Shown here piece by piece: positions 36,904 through 45,877 of a stretch of DNA of 64,000 nt (the stretch's first letter is position 1; every line of letters begins with the position of its first letter). This DNA comes from Rhizobium mesosinicum (GTDB taxonomy: Bacteria; Pseudomonadota; Alphaproteobacteria; Rhizobiales; Rhizobiaceae). The DNA lies in NCBI RefSeq assembly GCF_019511345.1, contig NZ_JAEUAK010000002.1:558001-622000 (forward strand). Direction: 5' to 3'. A program made the position numbers and the translations under genes. The notes beneath the pieces are model-generated. The model ran no database searches. It had not been told where the DNA came from and saw only the letters and a program-made list of their open reading frames with translations.

Positions 36904-38181
36904 TCACTTGCGTTTCAGAAGGCCGAGAAGGCCGCCCTTCCTGGGTTTCCTGATCGCCACGCGGCCGGTAACAATGTGCGATATCTGCGAAAATGTCTCC
37001 GATGTCGGAGACTTCGGATCGACCTCGGAAATCATCCGCCCACTGTTGGCGGCGTTGCCGAAGAGGCCGATATCGAAGGGAATGATGGCAATCGGTTCGA
37101 CTTCCAGCGGCTCGCAGAAATCGGATACCGAGATCTCCGGCCGCTTCGGCATGCCGACCTGATTGAGAATGAGATGCGGTACCTTGTCGTTCGGGCGCAT
37201 CTTGCGCAGCGCATCGAGCATGTTCTTGGCGTTGCGCAGGTTGGCGAGATCGGGAACCGCGCAAATAACCACTTCGTCGGCATTCGACAGCACCGAACGG
37301 GTCCAGTCCGACCAGGCATGCGGAACGTCGAGCACCGTTACGGGCGCGCTGCGCTGCAGTACATCCATCACCGGCTGGAAAGCGTGACCCTCGAAATCAT
37401 AGGCTCGGTCGAGAAGCGACGGGGCGGCCAGCAGCGAAAGATGCTCGGAGCATTTGGTCAGCAGGCGGTCGAGGAAGACTTCGTCAAGCCGCTCCGGCGC
37501 AAAGACGGCCTCGGCGATGCCCTGGGCCGGATCCTGATCGAAGTCGATATTCGCCGTGCCGTAGGGCAGGTCGAGATCGGCAAGGATCGTTTCGGTCGAG
37601 AAGAGGTTCGAGATGCCGAAGGCGCAATTGTGCGCGACGGTCGATGCGCCGACCCCGCCCTTGGCGCCGATAAAGGCGATGCTGCGGCCGAGCGGCTCGG
37701 CCTCGGGATCGACGAAGATCGCCGCCATTGCGCCCATGATATCGGGCATGGCGACGGGTTGGACGATGTATTCGGAAATGCCGTTGCGGATCAGATCGCG
37801 GTAGAGACCGATATCGTTGTGGTAGCCGACGATGACGACCTTGGTCGAGGGATCGCAGACGGCAGCGAGCGGAGCCAATTCGGCGAGCAGATTGGCCGGG
37901 CTCGCCCGGGTTTCAAGGATAATCAGGTTCGGCGTCGGTGCGCCTGAGAACATGTTCGCAGCAGCAGCCGTGCCGCCGCTGGTGATGCGCAGACTGACTT
38001 TCGACATGCGCCGGTCGTTGGCGCAGCGCTCCATCACCCGCTGCAGTTCTTCGCTTTCGCAGAAGGCATGAACGGAGATGCGCGGCAGCGGCCGCATGTT
38101 TTCCAGCTCGCCCATGCGCATCGCCTCTTCGGCGTGGCGGAGTTCGCTGGTATTCTTGATCTCGTAGTCGACGGTGCTCAT
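36904..38181 (-). CDS. cpaE: Pilus assembly protein CpaE
   Basis: A 425-residue localisation factor of the Flp pilus. The N-terminal receiver-like domain (about 30-155) is degenerate. The C-terminal MinD/ParA-like ATPase has the deviant Walker A GAKGGVGASTVAHNCAF and DLDLPYGTANIDFDQDP. Homologues direct the pilus machinery to a pole (Caulobacter) or membrane. The ATG at 38181 is chosen because MSTVDYEIKNTSELRHAEEA matches rhizobial homologues; the frame continuing upstream is not supported. It lies 17 bases after cpaD. Confidence 0.92.
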   Translation of the reverse strand: MSTVDYEIKNTSELRHAEEAMRMGELENMRPLPRISVHAFCESEELQRVMERCANDRRMSKVSLRITSGGTAAAANMFSGAPTPNLIILETRASPANLLAELAPLAAVCDPSTKVVIVGYHNDIGLYRDLIRNGISEYIVQPVAMPDIMGAMAAIFVDPEAEPLGRSIAFIGAKGGVGASTVAHNCAFGISNLFSTETILADLDLPYGTANIDFDQDPAQGIAEAVFAPERLDEVFLDRLLTKCSEHLSLLAAPSLLDRAYDFEGHAFQPVMDVLQRSAPVTVLDVPHAWSDWTRSVLSNADEVVICAVPDLANLRNAKNMLDALRKMRPNDKVPHLILNQVGMPKRPEISVSDFCEPLEVEPIAIIPFDIGLFGNAANSGRMISEVDPKSPTSETFSQISHIVTGRVAIRKPRKGGLLGLLKRK

Positions 38182-38198
38182 CGTTCCATTCCGTCTGA

Positions 38199-38924
38199 TC
38201 AGAAACCGGTCTGGCCGGAATCGATTTCCTCGATCGTGGACGTCGTCGTCCGGTATTCCTTGATCGCCTCGTTGCGCCGCTCCGCATCGATCGGGGTCAT
38301 GCCGCGTGGAGCGACGAAATCTTCCGGATTGGCGACCTGGGCGGCGAGGTTGTTCTGCGAGGCGCAGCCGAAATTGTAGTAATTCTGGTTCGTGAAGTCG
38401 GCCGAGATATCCTTCGGCCACTGACCGCACCGGGTCGTTACCGCCGTCATGCCGGTGAAGCTCAGGCGTATCGGCGCGGCATCCAGAAGCCCGGTCGCCG
38501 CGTAAGTCGTGTTGATGATCTTGTTGCTGGCGATGCCGCGCGAAGCAAGTTCGGCGCGAACCTGGCTGCGCAGGGCGCGGGCCGCTCCTGCATTTGCCGA
38601 ACCCTCAGGGGACAGGATATAGACCGGGCCGGAGGCACGCGACACGTAATTGGTTGCAAAGCCACGGATAAGCTCGCGCTGGGCGATCGTCAGGCGGCGA
38701 TCCGTAGAGGCGACGGGAATATCTACCGTCTGCTCGGTTTCCGCGACGACGATGGGATGGCGCTCCCGGTAATCATCAGGAATACCGCCGGTCGTCAGTT
38801 GATCGCGAGGGCCGGCGCAGCCGGAAAGAATTGCAACGGCGAGTGATGCGGCCACGAGCAGGGGCTTTGCGGTGCGGGACCGCGGATTCGAATGGGCCAT
38901 CGCCTGATCTCTGTTCGTTTTCAT
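38199..38924 (-). CDS. cpaD: Pilus assembly lipoprotein CpaD
   Basis: An outer-membrane pilus biogenesis lipoprotein of about 240 residues. The signal is KPLLVAASLAVAILSGC with lipobox LSGC. The CpaD domain has DYRERHPIVVAETEQTVDIPV, TIAQRELIRGFATNYV, and the C-terminal FTNQNYYNFGCASQNNLAAQVA with MTPIDAERR, which is typical. Starts at 38948 (overlapping the cpaC stop as ATGA), 38924 and 38900 are all in frame; none has a strong Shine-Dalgarno, so the 5' end is uncertain. It works with the CpaC secretin. Confidence 0.9.
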   Translation of the reverse strand: MKTNRDQAMAHSNPRSRTAKPLLVAASLAVAILSGCAGPRDQLTTGGIPDDYRERHPIVVAETEQTVDIPVASTDRRLTIAQRELIRGFATNYVSRASGPVYILSPEGSANAGAARALRSQVRAELASRGIASNKIINTTYAATGLLDAAPIRLSFTGMTAVTTRCGQWPKDISADFTNQNYYNFGCASQNNLAAQVANPEDFVAPRGMTPIDAERRNEAIKEYRTTTSTIEEIDSGQTGF

Positions 38925-38944
38925 CGGTTCAGACCGTGCCCCGC

Positions 38945-40450
38945 TCATTTGTAGATAAACCCGATGGAACCGTGGAACTGCGCATCGGCGACCGGCGCCT
39001 CGCGGCTGCCGTAAACCTTGTTGACGCGGTTCATGAAGAAGGCGGAGGCATCGTTTTCCGGGCTGAAATTGTCATCCGGCCGATTAAGCTGATTGCGCGC
39101 CACCGGACGCACCAGATAGGGCGTCGCGATGATGACGAGTTCCGTTTCCTGGCGCTCGACCCCCTTCTGGCGGAACAGCGTGCCGAGGAGCGGGATCTTC
39201 GAGACACCAGGCGTGCCGTTCATCGTCTGGGAGATGTTGTCGCGGATGAGGCCGGCCAGTGCGATCGATCCACCGGAGGGAAGCTCGACCGAGGTTTCGG
39301 CGGAGCGGCGTTGATAGGTCGGCGACGAACCCGATACCGACGGCGCCGGCTCCGAGACATTGGTCTTGATCTCGAGGGCGATGCGGCCGGACGAAAGGAC
39401 CACCGGCTTGAAGGCCAGATTGATACCGTAATTATAGGGAACGACGGTGACGTTGCCCTGGTTGTCCGTCGTCGAGTACAGAACCTGGCCGCCGGAATTG
39501 AAGGTTGCGGCCTGGCCGGAGATCGCAGTCAATGTCGGTTCGGCCAGCGTGCGGACGACCTTGCCCTGTTCCAGTGCATTCAGATAGGTCGAAATATCGT
39601 ATTTACCGATCGAGTTCTTGAAGAGCGCGGCAAGCCCGCCGCCGACGACGGATGTGGCGCTATCGGCCGATGGGCTGCCGAGTTGGGCGACCGTCATGCC
39701 GGAGGAATTGGTGACGAGATTGTCGAAGCCGAGCTGTTTCAGGATTTCACGACGAACCTCGGCGATCGTGACCTTGAGCGTGACCTGGTCTTCGCCCTGG
39801 ATCTGCAGGAGGTTGACGACCTGGGACTCCTGACGGCCTTCTGCAAACAGCGCGACCGCATTGTCTCCACCGCTGCCGGAAATGCTTCTTTCGCGCGTCG
39901 TGGCCTCGCCGCCTTTCAGGAATGCCTTGGCGAGCGATGCTGCCTGGGTCGCATCCTGTGGCGTGCGAACAGTGCCGGTCAGTATGATATTGTCGGAAAC
40001 GATCTCAACCTTGATGGCGGAGTCCGGGATGAAGCGGCGCAGATTGGCCTCGAGACCGGAGACGTCGCGCTCGACCTCGACATCGAGGCTGACGACCTCT
40101 TCGCCGCTGGCACCGAAGACGAAGATGTTGGTCTGCCCGACCTTCTTGCCGAACAAATATATGCGCCGCGAGGTGCGGGTCACGGCATCGGCCATGATCG
40201 GATCGGAAACGAGAATATCGTGTGCGTCTTCAGGCAGATCGACGACGACGGCCTTGTTGAGACCGAGCTTCACGCGACGATGCGCTCCGGGGCCGCTTTG
40301 CGATATGCGGATGAGGCTTTCCGACGCGGCATTGGCCCGCTCGATGCCCGAGGATTCGATGAAGGAGAGCGGCGTGATGCCGGCGGCAGCCATTGCCAGG
40401 GAAAGGCAGCCGGTCAGGAAAAGCCTGGTGCGCTGTTTTGAGTTGCCCAT
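38945..40450 (-). CDS. cpaC: Flp pilus secretin CpaC
   Basis: An outer-membrane secretin channel of about 500 residues (type II/III secretion superfamily, RcpA-like). It has a signal peptide (LFLTGCLSLAMAAAGITPL). The N-terminal pilus-assembly domain contains GLNKAVVVDLPEDAHDILVSD and KVGQTNIFVFG; a BON-like part follows, then the secretin core (GGQVLYSTTDNQGNVTVVPY, SGGSIALAGLIRDN, VSKIPLLGTLFRQK, ELVIIATPYLVRPV). ATG 40450 or 40456 may start it. It is preceded closely by cpaB (11 bases) and coupled to cpaD. Confidence 0.95.
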   Translation of the reverse strand: MGNSKQRTRLFLTGCLSLAMAAAGITPLSFIESSGIERANAASESLIRISQSGPGAHRRVKLGLNKAVVVDLPEDAHDILVSDPIMADAVTRTSRRIYLFGKKVGQTNIFVFGASGEEVVSLDVEVERDVSGLEANLRRFIPDSAIKVEIVSDNIILTGTVRTPQDATQAASLAKAFLKGGEATTRERSISGSGGDNAVALFAEGRQESQVVNLLQIQGEDQVTLKVTIAEVRREILKQLGFDNLVTNSSGMTVAQLGSPSADSATSVVGGGLAALFKNSIGKYDISTYLNALEQGKVVRTLAEPTLTAISGQAATFNSGGQVLYSTTDNQGNVTVVPYNYGINLAFKPVVLSSGRIALEIKTNVSEPAPSVSGSSPTYQRRSAETSVELPSGGSIALAGLIRDNISQTMNGTPGVSKIPLLGTLFRQKGVERQETELVIIATPYLVRPVARNQLNRPDDNFSPENDASAFFMNRVNKVYGSREAPVADAQFHGSIGFIYK

Positions 40451-40461
40451 CTGCATTTCCC

Positions 40462-41277
40462 TTACTCCGGCTTCACTGAGCCGGTGGCATCCGTGACGAT
40501 GGAGCCGGACTTGATGACCTGGACGATTGCACTGCCGTTATCGCCGCTCAGCAGATAGTCTGCCGCGCTGGTGTCCTGTTCCTGCGCATCGGCGACGGAG
40601 CGCAAGGCGAGCGAGAGGCGATCGGCCATCTGCTGGGCGACGGCCATGACCTTGGTCTGGTCGGGGGTCAGCTCCAGCGTTGCGGTCGTGCCGACTGCCG
40701 TCTTGGTGCCGTCTTCCTTTTCCTCGATCTGCTGGTCGATGGCGAGGACGCGGATATTGCTGAGCACCGTTTCGGTTATGTATTTGTCCGTGTTCTGCCC
40801 TTTGCGCACCATGATGACGTCGACGCGGTCATTGGGGAGGATGAAGCCGCCGGCGCCGGTCGCCACGGAGATTTCCGTCGCGACGGCGCGCTTGCCGGCA
40901 GGCAGCAGCGAGGACAGGATACGGCTGTTGGAGTCGGCGACCTTTTCCGGACGGATCGGCTCTCCTTCGAAGACCGGAAGGCGCACGACCGCGCCCTGCA
41001 GATCCTTGATCGCGTCCGGCCGGTCGGTCTCGGTGATGAAACCCTGGACGAGGCCGCTTTGCGGCCAAGGCATCCAGTGCACTGCCTTCTCATCCAGCCG
41101 CGCGCCAACCGGAAGATTGGCGCTGGAGACCAGCACGTTGACGGTCGGCTCCTTTTCGATAACGGATTGGACTCTCGTCACCACCCCGCCACTACCGGCC
41201 ATGTTCATCGCGAGAACACCGGCAAGGCCGGCTGCCACCACGGCGACAGCTAGAATAATAAGGCGGGCCGGTTTCAT
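40462..41277 (-). CDS. cpaB: Flp pilus assembly protein CpaB
   Basis: A 271-residue periplasmic protein (RcpC-like) with an N-terminal TM (LIILAVAVVAAGLAGVLAM), a SAF domain (NVLVSSANLPVGARLDEKAVHW) and the RcpC core (LLPAGKRAVATEISVATGAGG followed by FILPNDRVDVIMVRK). The protein supports secretin assembly or binds peptidoglycan. Upstream, 90-105 bases before its ATG, lies a perfect TTAA-N7-TTAA box, implying a promoter separate from cpaA. An 11-base gap precedes cpaC. Confidence 0.94.
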   Translation of the reverse strand: MKPARLIILAVAVVAAGLAGVLAMNMAGSGGVVTRVQSVIEKEPTVNVLVSSANLPVGARLDEKAVHWMPWPQSGLVQGFITETDRPDAIKDLQGAVVRLPVFEGEPIRPEKVADSNSRILSSLLPAGKRAVATEISVATGAGGFILPNDRVDVIMVRKGQNTDKYITETVLSNIRVLAIDQQIEEKEDGTKTAVGTTATLELTPDQTKVMAVAQQMADRLSLALRSVADAQEQDTSAADYLLSGDNGSAIVQVIKSGSIVTDATGSVKPE

Positions 41278-41366
41278 TGATCATTCCCTCGGGGCGCAAC
41301 GCGTTCGCCCCGCAGAATGCTCAGGAATTGGTATAATTATAGTTAATGGAACACTTACATTTTAAG

Positions 41367-41381
41367 TTAACGACCAATTAA
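41367..41381. promoter_or_regulatory. CtrA box upstream of cpaB
   Basis: TTAA CGACCAA TTAA, an exact match to the TTAA-N7-TTAA consensus for the cell-cycle regulator CtrA. It sits between the cpaA stop (41389) and the cpaB start (41277) in an AT-rich stretch. Caulobacter pilA is CtrA-controlled, which supports the reading. Confidence 0.55.
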
Positions 41382-41388
41382 AATGGCC

Positions 41389-41901
41389 CTATTTCAGGCT
41401 TTCCAGCGCTGCGACGAAGAGCGGCGAGGACGGGAAGGCCAGGAAGCCGCCGATGGCGATGGCAATGCCATAGGGAATTTTCTTCGCAAGCAGGAGCGAA
41501 TTGGGAATGGGAAGGCCGATTGCCAATATCGTATCTGCCTGTGACCGGATCATCAGGATCGCCAGCGTAACCAAGCCGCCGATGACGCTGACATACACCA
41601 GAAAAGACAACAGAGCGGGATCGTAACCGAACCAGATCGCGGCCGCGCTCAGAAGTTTCGCATCTCCACCGCCCATCACATTAAGCGCAAATAGTGCAAA
41701 GCAAATGCCGAAGACGATGGCGCCACCAAGCGCGTGCATTCCGATTACCGGGAGAGTCATGCCGCTCAATGGCGCCAGTACGGCGAATGAAGTTACCAGG
41801 ATCAACGAAACTCTGTTCGGGATCGTCATCGTCAACAGATCGGATATGGCCGCAAAAGCAAGGCAGAGCGGAAAAACCAGAAGGATTGCGGCTACTATCA
41901 T
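41389..41901 (-). CDS. cpaA: Prepilin peptidase CpaA
   Basis: A 170-residue A24-family aspartic prepilin peptidase, which cleaves the leader of Flp pilins. The two catalytic Asp are visible: one in ISDLLTMTIPNR and one in the GGGDAKLLSAAAIWFG (GxGD) motif. There are about five TM segments. The methylase domain of PilD is absent, as usual for CpaA. It is separated from the pilin genes by a strong terminator and from cpaB by a 111-base AT-rich region. Confidence 0.94.
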   Translation of the reverse strand: MIVAAILLVFPLCLAFAAISDLLTMTIPNRVSLILVTSFAVLAPLSGMTLPVIGMHALGGAIVFGICFALFALNVMGGGDAKLLSAAAIWFGYDPALLSFLVYVSVIGGLVTLAILMIRSQADTILAIGLPIPNSLLLAKKIPYGIAIAIGGFLAFPSSPLFVAALESLK

Positions 41902-41931
41902 CTTCTCACCTACCCCAAGTTCTCATCTGCC

Positions 41932-41969
41932 CAAAACAAACAGGCTCACGGCGTTCGCTCGTGAGCCTG
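41932..41969 (-). terminator. Rho-independent terminator of the Flp pilin genes
   Basis: A 10-bp perfect stem (CAGGCTCACG at 41941-41950 with CGTGAGCCTG at 41960-41969) is followed on the minus strand by TTTGTTTT. It lies about 30 bases after the downstream pilin stop, so most pilin transcripts should end before cpaA, allowing high pilin expression. Confidence 0.85.
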
Positions 41970-42000
41970 ATCGCTGTGAACTAGAGATATGCTCCAGTTA

Positions 42001-42189
42001 TTACGGAGTGGTTTTCGTCGTGGCATTAGTCAGTTTTAGACCGAGCTCGCCGAATGTGTCGTTAAGCTTGGTGCCGAGCGTGGTGGCGCCAGCAACGAGA
42101 GCTACGGAAATGAGGGCGGCGATCAGGCCGTATTCGATTGCAGTCGCGCCGGATTCATCTTTCAAGAAACGGCTAAAAAGTCTTTTCAT
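42001..42189 (-). CDS. flp: Flp family type IVb pilin, copy 1
   Basis: A 62-residue prepilin. It starts at 42189 (MKRLFSRFLKDESGATAIEYGLI). The leader is cleaved by CpaA at the Gly before ATAIEYGL, with the conserved Glu5 and Tyr6, and the TM core ALISVALVAGATTLG follows. The C-terminus is short (LKLTNATTKTTP). It is nearly identical to the upstream copy in the first 45 residues, so a recent tandem duplication is likely. It makes the pilus shaft or a minor pilin. Confidence 0.95.
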   Translation of the reverse strand: MKRLFSRFLKDESGATAIEYGLIAALISVALVAGATTLGTKLNDTFGELGLKLTNATTKTTP

Positions 42190-42235
42190 GACCCTAACTC
42201 CAGTTGATGTTCTGACCAGAGCTGCGCCGCAGCTA

Positions 42236-42424
42236 TTAAGGGGCCGTCTTCGCCGTAGCATCGGACAGCTTTGTGCCAAGTCCAGCGAACGTAGCGTTAA
42301 GCTTGTTGCCGAGCGTGGTGGCGCCGGCAACGAGGGCTACGGAAATGAGGGCGGCGATCAGGCCGTATTCGATTGCGGTCGCGCCGGATTCATCCTTCAG
42401 AAAACGGCTAAAAAGCTTGGTCAT
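42236..42424 (-). CDS. flp: Flp family type IVb pilin, copy 2
   Basis: A 62-residue prepilin, MTKLFSRFLKDESGATAIEY at the start, with the same processing site and TM core as copy 1. They differ mainly after the TM, ending LGTKLSDATAKTAP. The stretch before each start codon (ACTCCAGTTGATGTTC) is shared too, so the 5' leader was duplicated. It is first in transcription order. A CtrA-like box lies about 110 bases upstream. Confidence 0.95.
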   Translation of the reverse strand: MTKLFSRFLKDESGATAIEYGLIAALISVALVAGATTLGNKLNATFAGLGTKLSDATAKTAP

Positions 42425-42817
42425 GGTTACCTCTAACTCCAGTTGATGTTCAGCACGTCCGCCAACTGTTTGCCGTTGATCGGATGGCCGTAACCTAGCG
42501 AATGGCCGTTTCCATCGACTTAATGAAATACGTTAACGAAATGTAAATGGGACAACCCGCCCCAGTCGGGGTAAGTAATTCATTGCAGAATTGCTTAGGT
42601 TCTTAATGAATTTCCGGAAGAAATGCGGAATAATAGCTTCCAATCGTCCAGAACTGATACGAATTTCTTCTGTCCGTCGATTTTATGCCTCATCGGCGCG
42701 TACCGAAACGACCCAATGCGTGTCATGATGAACATGGCATGAGAGGCTTAAAGCTTCGTTCACCATTTTTTCCCATTCTATCTGCAATCTGCATTGCGAT
42801 CGTGAAAGAGGGCCAAA
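42425..42817. promoter_or_regulatory. Divergent regulatory region of pilin and secretin-N-domain genes
   Basis: About 390 bases without a gene between flp copy 2 (minus) and the stand-alone secretin-N protein (plus). It carries TTAA CGAAATG TAAA (42533-42547, one mismatch to the CtrA consensus) and further TTAATGAA motifs (near 42519 and 42603). It is visibly AT-rich compared with its surroundings, as a promoter region should be. No -10/-35 pair is assigned. Confidence 0.55.
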
Positions 42818-43219
42818 ATGCCATCGAACGGCAAGACCGTTTTCTTTGCCTGGGCGATTGCGGCTCTTACGGCATCCACAGCTTCCGCCCAGGAAGACAT
42901 GCTGCGCGTCTATATGGATCACGCGCGCGTTCTGAAACTGGACCGGCCGGTCAGCAAGGTCATCGTCGGCAACGCCAAGGTCGCCGATGCGACGGTTGCC
43001 GACGCCAAGACGATCGTGCTGACGGGCCGGGCCTTCGGCACGACCAATATCGTGCTGCTCGACGGCGCCGGCAACGCCATTCTGGACGAACGCATTCTCG
43101 TCTCCATCGATGAAGGCAATACGGTGCGCGTCTATCGCCAGACGGAACGCTCGGTTTTATCCTGCACGCCCAATTGCGAGCAGCATTCGCAGCAGGGCGA
43201 TGCCGCTTCCGCAAACTAA
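42818..43219 (+). CDS. Stand-alone secretin N-domain (pilus assembly) protein
   Basis: A 133-residue secreted protein made only of the N-terminal pilus-assembly domain found at the start of CpaC (compare KVIVGNAKVADATVADAKTI and GTTNIVLLDGAGNAILDERI with CpaC). It has a signal peptide (MPSNGKTVFFAWAIAALTAS then TASA) and GAGGG 8-12 bases upstream. The C-terminus has two cysteines (SCTPNCEQHSQ), perhaps a disulphide. It may cap, chaperone or gate the CpaC secretin; this is inferred. It is divergent from the pilins. Confidence 0.8.
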   Translation: MPSNGKTVFFAWAIAALTASTASAQEDMLRVYMDHARVLKLDRPVSKVIVGNAKVADATVADAKTIVLTGRAFGTTNIVLLDGAGNAILDERILVSIDEGNTVRVYRQTERSVLSCTPNCEQHSQQGDAASAN

Positions 43220-43332
43220 GCGATATCCATGAAGCTCACGCCCATTCGTTAAAATAGCTGCTCCGACCTGAAACGGAAAATCAACGAACACACCCTAGTG
43301 TGGCACCCGAAGAACATTTTCGAGGCCAGACT

Positions 43333-43965
43333 ATGGCAATCCGTGAGCAGGAGACGGGCAAGGTGCGTGCGTCGCTGCGTTTATCCAGACTTCGCGCCCT
43401 GGCACGCTCGCGCGACGGCTCCGCCGCGATCGAATTCGCGTTGCTGGCCATTCCTTATTTCGTCGTCATATTCGCCATCCTGGAAACCTTCATTGCCTTT
43501 ACAGCGGAAGAGCTCGTCTCGAACGCCGTCGATACGCTGAGCCGCCAGATGCGAACCGGGCAGATCACCTTCATAGATCCCGCGCGTCCGACCTATAAGA
43601 CGCAGACCCAGTTCCGGCAGGCCTTCTGCGACGAAATCTCGATCATCATCCGCTGCTCGGCGACGGAGGCGGCGACACCCGGCAAGCTCTATCTGGATGT
43701 GCGGAGCTTCACGACCTTTGCCTCGATCCCGACGACGATCCCGCGCGTGTCTTCGGACAAATATTCAGACCTGAAGGTCTCGGATTTCAAATTCACGCCC
43801 GGCGGCCCCGGCTCGATCAACATGGTGCGCGCCTATTATCGCTGGTCCATCATCGTCGATCTCGTCCGTCCGTATGTCACCGGCCTTCGCCCTGTCGGTA
43901 GCTCCATGCCGAGCGAATATCTTATCGTCGCGACGGCGGCCTTCCAGAACGAACAGTATCCATGA
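43333..43965 (+). CDS. TadE-family pseudopilin, first
   Basis: A 210-residue TadE/TadG-like protein. The ATG at 43333 with GAGG upstream is preferred; an in-frame GTG at 43300 would add 11 residues. The N-terminal type IV-like motif is SRDGSAAIEFALLAIPYFVVIF, with the conserved Glu and a TM. A periplasmic region of about 160 residues follows (two cysteines at CDEISIIIRCS). TadE-like pseudopilins are cleaved by CpaA and help initiate pili. Its stop overlaps the next start by 4 bases. Confidence 0.88.
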   Translation: MAIREQETGKVRASLRLSRLRALARSRDGSAAIEFALLAIPYFVVIFAILETFIAFTAEELVSNAVDTLSRQMRTGQITFIDPARPTYKTQTQFRQAFCDEISIIIRCSATEAATPGKLYLDVRSFTTFASIPTTIPRVSSDKYSDLKVSDFKFTPGGPGSINMVRAYYRWSIIVDLVRPYVTGLRPVGSSMPSEYLIVATAAFQNEQYP

Positions 43966-44546
43966 TGGCGCGCCGGGCATTTCCGATATGGCTGGCTTCG
44001 ACGGCGCGGCGCTTTGCACGCGACCGGAAGGGCGTGGGCGCCATCGAGTTTGCAATCATCTTCCCGGTTCTGATCATGCTCTATCTTGGCGCATTCGAGA
44101 TCACGATCGGGCTCAGCGTCAGCAAGCGCACGACACGTGCTGCCGGCTCGATCGCCGATATCATCACCCAGCAGCAGAGCGTCACCAAAAGCTCGCTCAC
44201 AGATATCGCCAAAGCCGCACCGGCGATCTTCGCGCCTTATGACAGTTCCGGTCTCTCGTTGAAGGTCACCGCAATCCAGATCGACGGCGGCGCCAATCCC
44301 AAAGTTCTCTGGTCCTGGGCGCCGAGCGGCGCGCCGCCCTACGCCAAAAACAGCACGGTTTCCGATGTGCCGACGGATATGAAGAAGGCAAACAGCTTCC
44401 TCATCCGCGCCGAGGTCAGCACACCCTATACGCTGCTGGTCTTTGCCCCCAACTTCATGCCGGCGGAAACGCGCACCATCACGATCAGCCGCAGCTATTT
44501 CTATCGCCAGCGGCAAAACGACGATATCCCCTGCGGCGACTGCTAA
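43962..44546 (+). CDS. TadE/TadG-family pseudopilin, second
   Basis: A 194-residue homologue of the preceding gene: basic N-terminus (RRFARDRKGVGAIEFAIIFP) with the Glu of the pseudopilin motif, TM core VLIMLYLGAFEITIGLSV, and a periplasmic domain ending YRQRQNDDIPCGDC. It starts at 43962, overlapping the previous gene. Both are smaller than the von Willebrand-domain TadG, so this is a TadE-type pair rather than full TadG. Confidence 0.87.
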   Translation: MMARRAFPIWLASTARRFARDRKGVGAIEFAIIFPVLIMLYLGAFEITIGLSVSKRTTRAAGSIADIITQQQSVTKSSLTDIAKAAPAIFAPYDSSGLSLKVTAIQIDGGANPKVLWSWAPSGAPPYAKNSTVSDVPTDMKKANSFLIRAEVSTPYTLLVFAPNFMPAETRTITISRSYFYRQRQNDDIPCGDC

Positions 44547-44656
44547 AGCACGAGCGCTTCCACCTCAATTTGCCAAGCGGTTCCCGTCATTATATGGCTG
44601 GGCGCCAGTCAGATCGTCCGGCTATACGCTGACGACAGCAGATCATACGGTGCAAA

Positions 44657-45877
44657 ATGGCGCGTGCCTTTCTCTTCGTTTTGGATTCTTTCGGTGTCGG
44701 CGGGGCGCCGGATGCGGCAGCCTATGGCGACGAGGGCGCCGACACGCTCGGCCATATCGCCGAATTCTGTGCGGCGGGCGCTGCCGACCGGGCCGGCCTG
44801 CGTTCCGGGCCGCTTTCGCTTCCGAACATGTCGGCGCTTGGGCTATTGCATATTGCACGGGCCGCTTCAGGACAGTTTCCGGCCGGGATGCCGCTGCCGG
44901 ACAAGATCTACGGCGTCTATGGCGCCGCCAGCGAAACCTCGCGCGGCAAGGACACGCCGTCAGGTCATTGGGAAATAGCCGGAACGCCTGTTACCTTCGA
45001 CTGGGGGTATTTTCCTGATAAGAGCGATGCCTTTCCGCCGGAACTGATCGACGCGCTCTGCCGCGCAGCCGACGTGCCGGGCATTCTCGGCAACTGTCAC
45101 GCTTCGGGAACCGAGATCATCGCCCGCTTCGGCGAAGAGCATATGCGCAGCGGCAAGCCGATCTGCTACACGTCCTCGGATTCCGTGTTCCAGGTGGCGG
45201 CGCACGAGGTCTATTTCGGCCTCGACCGGCTGCTCAACTTCTGCCAGATCGCCCGCGGCCTGCTCGATCCCTACAATATTGGCCGCGTCATCGCCCGGCC
45301 CTTCATCGGCCAGAGTGCTGCGACCTTCCAGAGAACGGGCAACCGCCGCGACTTTTCGGTGCCGCCGCCGGAACCGACGCTGCTCGACCGGCTCGTCCAG
45401 CATGGCCGCAATGTGCATGCCGTCGGCAAGATCGGCGATATCTTCGCCCATCAGGGCGTTTCGCGGGTCATCAAGGCAAACGGCAACGACGCGCTGATGG
45501 ATGCGTCGCTTGCGGCAATCGACGAGGCGGAGGATGGCGATCTCGTCTTCACCAATTTCGTCGATTTCGACATGCTGTATGGCCATCGCCGAGACGTGGC
45601 CGGCTATGCGGCTGCCCTCGAAGCCTTCGACGAGCGTCTGACTGAAGTTCACCGGAAGCTGCAGCCCGGCGATCTGGTGATCCTCACCGCCGATCACGGT
45701 TGCGACCCGACCTGGCGCGGCACCGACCATACGCGCGAGCGCGTGCCTGTCATCGCTTACGGTCCCGGCATCCGGTCGCGCTCGGTCGGCATACGCCGGA
45801 CCTACGCCGATATCGGCGAAAGCGTTGCGCGCCATCTCGGCATTCCCGCGGGCCCGCACGGGAGGAATTTTCTGTGA
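44657..45877 (+). CDS. deoB: Phosphopentomutase
   Basis: Interconverts (deoxy)ribose-1-phosphate and -5-phosphate, the link between nucleoside phosphorolysis and DeoC or the pentose pathway. The 406 residues are normal. Alkaline-phosphatase-superfamily metal sites are visible: [52 protein letters not shown], and [18 protein letters not shown]. It overlaps add by 4 bases. It is the first gene of a plus-strand operon facing the deoA-deoC-punA-cdd operon. Confidence 0.96.
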   Translation: MARAFLFVLDSFGVGGAPDAAAYGDEGADTLGHIAEFCAAGAADRAGLRSGPLSLPNMSALGLLHIARAASGQFPAGMPLPDKIYGVYGAASETSRGKDTPSGHWEIAGTPVTFDWGYFPDKSDAFPPELIDALCRAADVPGILGNCHASGTEIIARFGEEHMRSGKPICYTSSDSVFQVAAHEVYFGLDRLLNFCQIARGLLDPYNIGRVIARPFIGQSAATFQRTGNRRDFSVPPPEPTLLDRLVQHGRNVHAVGKIGDIFAHQGVSRVIKANGNDALMDASLAAIDEAEDGDLVFTNFVDFDMLYGHRRDVAGYAAALEAFDERLTEVHRKLQPGDLVILTADHGCDPTWRGTDHTRERVPVIAYGPGIRSRSVGIRRTYADIGESVARHLGIPAGPHGRNFL

